From JAIOYV01 sp964388245 (lineage in GTDB: Bacteria; Bacteroidota; Bacteroidia; Bacteroidales; M50B96), in NCBI GenBank assembly GCA_964388245.1, contig CAYLZH010000096.1, positions 1 through 15,780 on the forward strand: a stretch of DNA of 15,780 nt, read 5' to 3'. Of the stretch, positions 8,521 to 14,170 are shown piece by piece. A program made the translations under genes and the position numbers. The notes beneath the pieces were generated by a model that was not told the DNA's origin, made no database searches, and saw nothing but the letters and a program-made list of their open reading frames with translations. The number at the start of each line of letters is the position of its first letter. Within the stretch, counting starts at the first letter, position 1.

Positions 8521-8766
8521 ATGGGAGCTATGAATACTTTACGGGTTTCTTTAAGAAACGACAAGGATACAAGATTATTGATGAGCCTGTTAAACACTAT
8601 GAACATTGTTGAAGATGTTCAGGTTGAACCCAGAGCTTCCTTTAAAGATGAAAATCAATACATGATGCTCAAGAAAGTGTTGGATCAAAAGGCAGGAAGA
8701 GCTTTGTTCGCAAAAATTGGAGATCCTGTAAAATGGCAAAGGGAGATTAGGGATGAGTGGGATTAA
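8521..8766 (+). CDS. antitoxin of a VapBC-like pair
   Basis: The product is a small protein of 81 residues (78 if the second ATG at 8530 is used; the GGGAG in between makes 8530 plausible). It has a short beta-type opening, NTLRVSLRN, a helical middle, and a C-terminus ending QREIRDEWD. It overlaps by 14 bases the ATG (8753) of a PIN-domain reading frame, the usual antitoxin-first arrangement. I do not recognise a named DNA-binding family with certainty; the call rests on size, order, overlap and the neighbour. A second unrelated-looking antitoxin at 15560 ends with the same R-D-E-W motif and overlaps its toxin in the same way. The frame is intact although its toxin gene is interrupted. Confidence 0.7.
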   Translation: MGAMNTLRVSLRNDKDTRLLMSLLNTMNIVEDVQVEPRASFKDENQYMMLKKVLDQKAGRALFAKIGDPVKWQREIRDEWD

Positions 8767-9133
8767 ATTACTCGATACAAACATTCTTATTTATCTTTCA
8801 AAAGGAGAACTCGCTTTATCTAAGATTGCCGGCCCTGACGATGAACTTTAGATTTCAATTATTACCTATATGGAAGCCTTAGGTTATCCATTTGACTCGG
8901 ATGATGAGAGGACTATTATAGAGCAGCTTTGTGTAAACTTATCCATTGTACAGTTGCGAAATGACATTATCCTTAAGGTTATTGAAATTCGCAGGACTAA
9001 AAAGATAATGCTTCCAGATGCAATCATTGCAGCAACAGTGATTTGCAATAATGCAACCTTGGTAACTCGTAATGTAAATGATTTTCAGAGCATCAATCGC
9101 GATATTACGATTTTGAATCCATTTAAAGATTAG
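8753..9133 (+). pseudogene. PIN-domain toxin gene (VapC-like) with in-frame TAG
   Basis: From the ATG at 8753 the frame gives MSGIKLLDTNILIYLSKGEL, the first strand and acidic motif of a PIN-domain ribonuclease. A TAG stop falls at codon 33 (8849-8851). The same frame then runs on without any shift to the stop at 9131-9133, giving ISIITYMEALGY, LPDAIIAATVI and VTRNVNDF. All four expected acidic residues are present: Asp8, Glu41, Asp89 and Asp110. Family PIN toxins usually have a Tyr or a similar residue where the TAG is, so one base change from TAT or TAC explains it. VapC toxins cleave tRNA or rRNA; this one should be inactive unless the stop is read through. A fragment starting at Met40 (8870) would lack the first catalytic aspartate. 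Confidence 0.88.
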
Positions 9134-9175
9134 GCAGGATAAAAAGAAAAATCTGCTTGCGGATCAATTACAATG

Positions 9176-9219
9176 AATGACGCATAGCAAATTACGCTGC
9201 AGGCAAATGACAATAAATA
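9176..9219. repeat. dispersed repeat, copy 2
   Basis: This copy runs from AATGACGC (9176-9183) through the core TACGCTGCAGGCAAATGAC (9193-9211, one mismatch to copy 1) to AATAAAT. It is shared almost end to end with copy 3 at 10250-10293. Confidence 0.75.
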
Positions 9220-9234
9220 AGCGCAGCGTTTTTT
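9194..9234 (+). terminator. possible intrinsic terminator after the PIN toxin gene
   Basis: ACGCTGC (9194-9200) pairs perfectly with GCAGCGT (9223-9229), and the second arm runs into a stretch of six T (9229-9234). The 22-base loop is long for a classical terminator, so efficiency is uncertain. It is built partly from repeat copy 2. Confidence 0.4.
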
Positions 9235-9253
9235 ATCGGATTTTTGGAAAAGA

Positions 9254-9559
9254 ATGATAGATCAAAAAAAGCATAGGCTTCTGGATCAACTTATTTGGGA
9301 TTATAATATTTCAATAGATGAAATTGATGATGTGCTGAATGGGAAAGCTGAGCGAGCAGGGCACTACTCTAAGGCGATGATTTTCAAAAAGGTCATTGAA
9401 TCCTATCCCTGGTTTACTGTCTTGTACTTGTTTACACCCAATGAAATATTAGCATACCTTACAAATGATACCATAAGCCAACTCAGAACGAAATCGCTTA
9501 GGGTAAAATATGAATTCATCCGACATCGATTACAAGAAGTTATACAGGCTACAAGATAA
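9254..9559 (+). CDS. small partner (putative antitoxin) of the AbiEii-type toxin
   Basis: This 101-residue protein has no signal peptide or membrane segment. Visible features are LIWDYNISIDEIDDVLNG near the start, ESYPWFTVLYLFTPNEILAYL in the middle, and a basic helical C-terminus. Short proteins with a 'WDY' opening often precede nucleotidyltransferase-fold toxins in Bacteroidota, and a DUF6922-like relationship is possible, but I cannot confirm the family. It overlaps the next gene by 50 bases in another frame, which implies coupled translation. Antitoxin function is inferred from position; type IV antitoxins of AbiE systems are usually larger (AbiEi), so this would be a minimal or different partner. 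Confidence 0.7.
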   Translation: MIDQKKHRLLDQLIWDYNISIDEIDDVLNGKAERAGHYSKAMIFKKVIESYPWFTVLYLFTPNEILAYLTNDTISQLRTKSLRVKYEFIRHRLQEVIQATR

Positions 9560-10229
9560 GTTCTTAGTTTGGTGGGCTAAACTTAAACAACCTTTTTACC
9601 TTACTGGAGGTACAGCATTAGGTCGCTTTTATTTAGACCATAGATACAGCGACGATCTTGACTTCTTTGTGAATAGCGATCCAGAATATTCATCCAGGAT
9701 AGCGATCATTAGAAAGGAAGTTGTTAAAGAATTTCAGGTGAACATTGAAGAGGCTTTATTCTCAGAAGATTTCACAAGGCTATATATCGAAGAGGAAGAT
9801 GTGAGGCTAAAGATTGAGTTTGTTAATGATGTTGAGTATTATTACGATAAACCCATGAAGTACCTATATGGATTAGTAGATACTCCAATCAATATTATGA
9901 CCAATAAGTTAACAGCAATAGTTGGGAGAGACGAGCCTAAAGATATGTTTGATATTATACACTTGGCTCAAAACTATAGTTTTAACTGGAAAGATATTTT
10001 CTTGCACGCAAAACACAAAGCAATAATTAATGAAATTGATGTAGAGCAAAGATTGATTTCCTTTCCAACAGAATGGCTGAAACAGATTAATTGTATCGAC
10101 CTTCAAATTAACCTCGATGATTATCATAAATTGCAAACCCGGATAGCAAACGATTTTCTACTCGGGTCAGACAACAGCTTAGGACAAGGAAAACAAGCAA
10201 TCGAAAAACCGATGCTCAAGTCCGTGTAA
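9510..10229 (+). CDS. AbiEii/AbiGii-type nucleotidyltransferase toxin
   Basis: The 239-residue protein has the DNA-polymerase-beta-like nucleotidyltransferase signature of AbiEii toxins. Motif I is LTGGTALG (31-38), motif II is YSDDLDFF (46-53) with the metal-binding Asp49 and Asp51, motif III is NKLTA (132-136) with Lys133, and motif IV is GRDEPKDMFDI (139-149). AbiEii proteins act as GTP- or nucleotide-dependent toxins in type IV toxin-antitoxin and phage abortive-infection systems; related MenT proteins add nucleotides to tRNA. The length is somewhat shorter than lactococcal AbiEii, which is common for this bacterial group. All catalytic motifs are present, so it appears functional. Translation starts within the partner gene. 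A repeat of the 8353/9176 family follows 20 bases after its stop. Confidence 0.87.
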   Translation: MNSSDIDYKKLYRLQDKFLVWWAKLKQPFYLTGGTALGRFYLDHRYSDDLDFFVNSDPEYSSRIAIIRKEVVKEFQVNIEEALFSEDFTRLYIEEEDVRLKIEFVNDVEYYYDKPMKYLYGLVDTPINIMTNKLTAIVGRDEPKDMFDIIHLAQNYSFNWKDIFLHAKHKAIINEIDVEQRLISFPTEWLKQINCIDLQINLDDYHKLQTRIANDFLLGSDNSLGQGKQAIEKPMLKSV

Positions 10230-10249
10230 CTTAGCACAGCGATATCATA

Positions 10250-10293
10250 AATGACGCGTAGTAACTTACGCCTCATGCAAATGACAATGAATT
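10250..10293. repeat. dispersed repeat, copy 3
   Basis: AATGACGC (10250-10257) and the core TACGCCTCATGCAAATGAC (10267-10285) match copies 1 and 2 with two substitutions in the core. A separate short element at 10306-10328 resembles, in reverse orientation, the ATCCGT-type repeats at 14108-14124. Confidence 0.7.
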
Positions 10294-10353
10294 ACAAAAA
10301 AAAACAAATCATCGGATTACGCAGATTTAACGAATTAATATCTACGATACTTA

Positions 10354-10391
10354 AGCACCACAGGTGCTATCTGTTTAATTTGTTAAATTTG
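10354..10391 (+). promoter_or_regulatory. candidate promoter with overlapping operator-like palindrome
   Basis: TAAATTTG (10384-10391) is a perfect match to the -7 consensus TAnnTTTG. Where the -33 element should be lies the palindrome AGCACC-aca-GGTGCT (10354-10368). This geometry would suit repression of the downstream AlbA_2 gene, possibly by its own product. The arrangement is seen in the sequence; its function is inferred. Confidence 0.45.
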
Positions 10392-10431
10392 ATGAAAAAG
10401 AAAATATCCGCTTATAGATTCAAGATATAGG

Positions 10432-11880
10432 ATGACAAAATATCAATTGCAACATATTATCAAGCAGGGTGAGGGGCTCACCGTTGAGTTTAAGCGGGCA
10501 AAAGACCAATTACCGTCAAACCTGTTTGAAACAGTGTGTGCATTTCTCAACCATTCAGGAGGGAACCTTTTGTTGGGAGTGAATGATAACAAGGTTGTCG
10601 AAGGGGTAAATAAAGGTAGTGTCGAAGCCCTGTGCAAAGATTTGGTAAACTTGAGTAATAATCCTCAGAAATTGTTTCCGTCATTTCTATTGGATGCCAA
10701 AACAGTGGAGGTTGAAGGAAAAACCCTTATTCATGTTTTTGTTCCTATATCATCGCAGGTGCATAAGTGCAGCAACAAGATTTACGACCGCAGTACTGAT
10801 GGTGATTTTGAATTGAATACAAGCGAGCAAATCAAAAACTTGTATTTACGAAAGAGTTCCTTGTATTCCGAAAATACGATATATCCGTACTTGCAGGTTG
10901 CAGATTTTGAAGATGGTATTGTTGATAGGGTAAGAAAATTAATCCGTATCCAAAGGCCCGAACATCCATGGAACGAATTGAACGATATGGAGTTCTTTAA
11001 AACTGCTGGATTATGGAGAAAAGACTTTGCAAGCGGTAAAGAGGGGTTCACGATGGCAGCTTTGCTCCTTTTCGGAAAACCTGAAACCATTGGAAGTGCC
11101 TTGCCTCACTATAAAATTGATGCACTGTTAAGGGTACGAGACCAGGAACGTTATGATGACCGAGAAAATATTCGTTGCAACTTGGTAGAGGCTTATGATG
11201 TGTTAATGAAGTTTGTAGCCAAACATCTACCTGATAAATTTTATCTTGAAGGAGACCAAAGGATTTCGCTGCGCGAAAATATTTTTAGGGAGATTGTAGC
11301 TAACATTCTTATACACCGAGAATATACGAATGCATTTCCCAGTACCTTTATTATTTATCCTAATAGGCTGGAAGTTAAAAATGCAAATAAACCACATAGC
11401 TATGGCCAGCTGTTGCCATCGGATTTCGAGCCATTCCCAAAGAATCCTCATGTTGCCCAAATGTTTACACAAATGGGACGTTCGGAGGAGCTGGGGACAG
11501 GTATTAGAAAGGTTTACAAGTATTCAAAAGCTTATTCTGGAAGCGAAGATATTAAGTTCCTGGAGAACGATACTTTCGTTACAAAAGTCCCTTTAGATAT
11601 TCGCTTTTTCGAGACTTCGGCCGAAAATGTAAGTGTATCGAATATTGCTAATGGCGAATTAAATGGCGAATTAAATGGCGAATTAAATGGCGAATTAAAT
11701 GAACGACAGTATATGGTTTATTTGAAAATTAAAGCCGAGCCAGGGAAAAAGGCAAAAGAACTGTCATCAGAAATGGATATACCATTTAGCACAATCGATA
11801 AATACATCCAGGTATTTCTGAAAAAAGGCTTGATAGAAAGAAAAGGAAGCAAAAAGACCGGTGGGTATCATGCAGTATAA
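10432..11880 (+). CDS. AlbA_2/RecG-like putative DNA-binding protein (Schlafen-AlbA_2, HATPase_c_4, winged helix)
   Basis: This 482-residue protein is of the type often annotated as 'ATP-dependent DNA helicase RecG-related', although it has no helicase motor. Residues about 10-130 are an AlbA_2 domain: GEGLTVEFKRAKD, then ETVCAFLNHSGGNLLLGVND. Residues about 270-380 are a GHKL-ATPase-like (HATPase_c_4) region: REIVANILIHREY (286-298), followed by IYPNRLEVKN and GRSEELGTGIRKV. Residues about 430-482 are a winged helix: KAKELSSEMDIPFSTIDKYI. The linker between the last two contains four copies of NGEL encoded by a perfect 12-base repeat. Roles are not settled; members act as transcription regulators or occur in defence islands. 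It appears intact, stands alone between toxin-antitoxin cassettes, and has its own promoter candidate. Confidence 0.87.
   Translation: MTKYQLQHIIKQGEGLTVEFKRAKDQLPSNLFETVCAFLNHSGGNLLLGVNDNKVVEGVNKGSVEALCKDLVNLSNNPQKLFPSFLLDAKTVEVEGKTLIHVFVPISSQVHKCSNKIYDRSTDGDFELNTSEQIKNLYLRKSSLYSENTIYPYLQVADFEDGIVDRVRKLIRIQRPEHPWNELNDMEFFKTAGLWRKDFASGKEGFTMAALLLFGKPETIGSALPHYKIDALLRVRDQERYDDRENIRCNLVEAYDVLMKFVAKHLPDKFYLEGDQRISLRENIFREIVANILIHREYTNAFPSTFIIYPNRLEVKNANKPHSYGQLLPSDFEPFPKNPHVAQMFTQMGRSEELGTGIRKVYKYSKAYSGSEDIKFLENDTFVTKVPLDIRFFETSAENVSVSNIANGELNGELNGELNGELNERQYMVYLKIKAEPGKKAKELSSEMDIPFSTIDKYIQVFLKKGLIERKGSKKTGGYHAV
11650..11697 (+). repeat. four perfect copies of a 12-bp in-frame tandem repeat
   Basis: AATGGCGAATTA is repeated four times without a mismatch, encoding Asn-Gly-Glu-Leu each time in the linker before the winged helix of the AlbA_2 protein. 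Because the unit is a multiple of three, slippage would change linker length but not frame. Confidence 0.95.
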
Positions 11881-11922
11881 GGTGAAACAATCAATGGTGT
11901 GAAACAAATGACAATTTAATGA

Positions 11923-11942
11923 CCCCGAAGAACGGGGCAGGC
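11923..11942. repeat. GC-rich hairpin module ending CAGGC
   Basis: CCCCG-aagaa-CGGGG followed by CAGGC. The same design (GC stem, AT loop, then CAGGC or CACGC) recurs at 14055-14072, 14130-14151 and 14757-14778, and loosely at 12809-12832. It lies 42 bases after the AlbA_2 stop with no T-run, so it is repeat-family material rather than a clear terminator. Confidence 0.5.
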
Positions 11943-12000
11943 GCGTAGCTAATGACTATGTAGTGACCATTTGTATTGATGTTATTTAATTAGTGGTCGT

Positions 12001-12031
12001 TTTGCTAACATAAGGGAAAATCGTAAATTTA
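12001..12031 (+). promoter_or_regulatory. promoter of the second antitoxin
   Basis: TTTG (12001-12004), a 19-base spacer and TAAATTTA (12024-12031) fit the Bacteroidota -33/-7 promoter pattern with one change in the -7 box. The antitoxin ATG follows 17 bases after it. Confidence 0.6.
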
Positions 12032-12048
12032 AAGCTTAAACAATAGAC

Positions 12049-12297
12049 ATGCACGAGCTTAGAATACGACATATCATAAATTCAGACACTCTCACCATAA
12101 GTGGATTGACCCAATTTGTAGGAGAGGAGGTTGATATTCTTGTTTCTACTAGGATGAATAAAACCCGAAAGAAAATAAGCGTAACGCATAAGAAAAGTGC
12201 AGCGGCGAGACTTTCAAAATACAAGAATATCCGATTAAGAGAGAAAGAAGCTGATATTTGGACAGCAGTTGTTAGGGAGAAGTATGCAAATAGTTGA
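12049..12297 (+). CDS. orphaned antitoxin of a PIN-toxin pair
   Basis: The 82-residue product is rich in Lys and Arg. The N-terminal half, SDTLTISGLTQFVGEEVDIL, is the short beta-type region of many VapB-like antitoxins. The C-terminal half, KKSAAARLSKYKN with a Trp-containing tail ending VVREKYANS, matches the toxin-binding tail seen in Bacteroidota antitoxins, in which S/A-A-x-x-L-S-K-Y is followed by W and REKY. The gene has a good promoter and an intact frame. It overlaps by 14 bases the ATG at 12284 of what remains of its toxin. With the toxin reduced to 34 codons, the antitoxin may persist as an anti-addiction gene or simply be a relic. Confidence 0.72.
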   Translation: MHELRIRHIINSDTLTISGLTQFVGEEVDILVSTRMNKTRKKISVTHKKSAAARLSKYKNIRLREKEADIWTAVVREKYANS

Positions 12298-12388
12298 TGC
12301 TTTATTGGTGGCTTATAATCATGTAAACAAAGATACCGTTTTCACTTTCGACAAGCAATTAGAAAAGCTTTTAATTACAAAAAAATGA
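12284..12388 (+). pseudogene. PIN-domain toxin collapsed by internal deletion (34 codons)
   Basis: The frame reads MQIVDALLVAYNHVNKD, then TVFTFDKQLEKLL and a stop. PIN toxins of this kind normally begin M-x-x-x-D-A-N and, about 90 residues later, have D-A-L-x-x-A followed by V-x-T-x-D-K-x-L. Here the opening motif runs directly into the late motif at the shared 'VDA' (bases GTTGATGC). This is what a deletion between two short direct repeats inside the gene would leave. The start still overlaps the antitoxin normally and the C-terminal Asp of TFDK remains, but the central acidic residues and most of the fold are gone, so it cannot be an active nuclease. The deletion mechanism is inferred. Confidence 0.75.
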
Positions 12389-13000
12389 CAATTAATGACG
12401 CACGCACTGCTAATAACTACTTGATGACAACAAGATACACGGAGTAAATTACACACGTAGTGCATTATTCGGCGCAGCCTAAAACCAGTCCACAGTCCAC
12501 AGCCTTCAGTAGGCAGTAAGAAAACAGCAGTTCCAACTTAATGACTATGAATGACTACTAATGACAATGAATGACAGTGTTGCACAAACCAGTAGGCAGT
12601 TTTCAGTCCACAGTCGGCAGTAGCTAGAATCGAGTTATTAGTCCTCAGTCGGCAGTCCTGTGTATCAAGTAACCAGTCGTAACGAAGTAAAGATCCCGAA
12701 AGGCACGTATCGGGACATCCAGTATCAAGTATCTAGTATCCAGTTTTTAACAACAAATTACAGCATAGCCAAACGACTATTAATGACAACAAATTATTTA
12801 TCCTCCGAAGCCATGCCTACGGCAGGCTGGCTGTTTTTTAGCGTAGTAGGACAACAAATGACGGCGAAGCCAAATGACAACAAAATACGCACGCAGTTCA
12901 AATTACGGTGCAGCCAAATGACCAACAATGACGCACACAGTGCAATTGACAGCGTAGCCTGGACGCACAGCATACGACTATAAATTATAACAAATAATCT
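12389..13000. repeat. 612-bp gene-free low-complexity repeat tract
   Basis: I see no credible gene here. It holds three kinds of interspersed short repeats. First, AATGACNANN decamers, four in perfect tandem register at 12540-12579, with scattered copies from 12386 and from 12780 to 12940. Second, CAGTNNN heptads at 12485-12520, 12589-12625 and 12637-12660. Third, TATCAAGTA/TATCCAGT units at 12661-12747. A palindrome TCCCG/CGGGA lies at 12694-12715, and a GCC/GGC stem at 12809-12832 is followed by seven T. A 107-codon frame across part of it is an artefact of the repeats. Confidence 0.8.
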
Positions 13001-14032
13001 ATGTTCAAAGACAAAACTCTACTTATAACCGGCGGTACCGGTTCCTTTGGGAATGCCGTGTTAAATAGATTTGCAAAAATCGATGACTTCAAAGAAATCC
13101 GTATTTTTTCACGTGACGAGAAAAAGCAGGATGATCTGCGAAAAAGATTAAATAATCCCAATGTCAAATTTTATATCGGCGATGTCCGGGATAAGCGAAG
13201 TGTGGATCAGGTTATGTATGGAGTCGATTATGTTTTTCATGCAGCAGCTTTAAAGCAAGTCCCTTCATGCGAGTTTTTTCCGATGCAGGCTGTTCAAACA
13301 AATGTAATTGGCGCTGATAATGTACTGGATGCTGCCGATCAGAATGGAGTAAAAAATGTGGTGATACTCAGCACAGATAAAGCAGTCTATCCGATTAATG
13401 CAATGGGCCTTTCGAAAGCAATGATGGAAAAGGTCATGGCTGCCAAGAGTCGTAATGCAAATCGTACTATTATGTGTGGCACGCGTTATGGCAATGTAAT
13501 GGCCTCAAGAGGTTCTGTAATTCCTTTGTTTGTAGATTTAATCAAGCAGGGAAAACCATTAACCATTACCGATCCGGATATGACCCGGTTTATGATGACC
13601 CTGGAAGATGCTGTTGATCTGGTATTGTATGCCTTTAATAATGGGAAACCAGGTGACATGTTTGTTCAAAAATCACCCGCTTCAACAATAGCAACTCTAG
13701 CAAAGGCTTTAAAAGAATTATATAAAGCAGATAACGATATCAAGATAATAGGTACGCGACATGGTGAAAAATTATATGAAACTCTTGTAAACCGGGAGGA
13801 AATGGCAAAAGCCGTTGATATGGAAGAATACTTCCGGATTCCTGCTGATACAAGGGATTTAAATTATAATCAATATTTTTCAGAAGGTGAGCCTGACATG
13901 GCCAAAATTGAGGAGTACCATTCACATAACACAAAACGCTTGGATGTTGAAAGGACAAAACAATTGTTGTTAAAACTACCTTTAATCCGAAAAGATATTT
14001 TAGGCGAAGATGTAGAACAATATCCAGATTAA
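13001..14032 (+). CDS. fnlA: UDP-GlcNAc 4,6-dehydratase / 5-epimerase (FnlA/CapE/WbjB)
   Basis: This is the first enzyme of UDP-N-acetyl-L-fucosamine synthesis. It removes water from UDP-GlcNAc across C4-C6 and inverts C5, giving UDP-2-acetamido-2,6-dideoxy-beta-L-arabino-hexulose. It is a cytosolic short-chain dehydrogenase of 343 residues, the usual length. The NAD(P) site is GGTGSFG (11-17), followed by IFSRDEKKQ and FHAAALKQVPSCEFFPMQAV. The catalytic stretch is STDKAVYPINAMGLSKAMMEK (from residue 124): Lys127 is kept, and Met135 stands where classical SDRs have Tyr, four before Lys139, as in the CapE/WbjB branch. The PSCE motif also separates it from PseB/FlaA1 proteins. The start 13001 is the only reasonable ATG. 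fnlB follows after 138 bases. Confidence 0.93.
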   Translation: MFKDKTLLITGGTGSFGNAVLNRFAKIDDFKEIRIFSRDEKKQDDLRKRLNNPNVKFYIGDVRDKRSVDQVMYGVDYVFHAAALKQVPSCEFFPMQAVQTNVIGADNVLDAADQNGVKNVVILSTDKAVYPINAMGLSKAMMEKVMAAKSRNANRTIMCGTRYGNVMASRGSVIPLFVDLIKQGKPLTITDPDMTRFMMTLEDAVDLVLYAFNNGKPGDMFVQKSPASTIATLAKALKELYKADNDIKIIGTRHGEKLYETLVNREEMAKAVDMEEYFRIPADTRDLNYNQYFSEGEPDMAKIEEYHSHNTKRLDVERTKQLLLKLPLIRKDILGEDVEQYPD

Positions 14033-14038
14033 TATTTA

Positions 14039-14151
14039 GAACACTGATAGCCACCGCCCAAGCGGGGCACGCACAAATGTTACAAATAATCTCTTATTTT
14101 TCTATGCAAATCCGTTCAATCCGTCTCATCCCCTGAATTATCGGGGCAGGC
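14039..14151. repeat. intergenic repeat related to the insertion inside fnlB
   Basis: Between fnlA and fnlB, bases 14039-14078 match 14742-14783 in fnlB at about 36 of 40 positions around CCACCGCC...AAGCGGGGCA, with one 3-base length difference. AAATCCGTTCAATCCGT (14108-14124) matches 14818-14834 at 16 of 17. The ends carry hairpins CCGC/GCGG (14055-14066) and CCCC/GGGG followed by CAGGC (14130-14151). The order of the blocks is the same in both copies. Confidence 0.8.
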
Positions 14152-14170
14152 TGTGTTCCAAAAAAAAATT

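Noticed and set aside
8849..8851. TAG read as pyrrolysine or another programmed recoding
   Set aside because: There is no recoding signal or pyl gene in view, and a point mutation of a Tyr codon is simpler; readthrough is kept only as a testable option in the findings.
8353..10293. Integron attC-like recombination sites behind each cassette
   Set aside because: The repeats lack the GTTRRRY-type R box and the paired L boxes of attC, and no integrase is present.
11650..11697. CRISPR-like direct repeats
   Set aside because: The units are 12 bases with no spacers and lie in frame within a gene. No cas gene is in the window.
12660..12983. Open frame of 107 codons in the gap before fnlA
   Set aside because: It is composed of the CAGTNNN, TATCAAGTA and AATGAC repeats, and its residue pattern shows no domain. 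It is open by chance in low-complexity DNA.
14153..14170. GTG start for fnlB
   Set aside because: It lies at the edge of the upstream repeat and adds six residues before the Rossmann strand that homologues begin with; the ATG at 14171 is natural.
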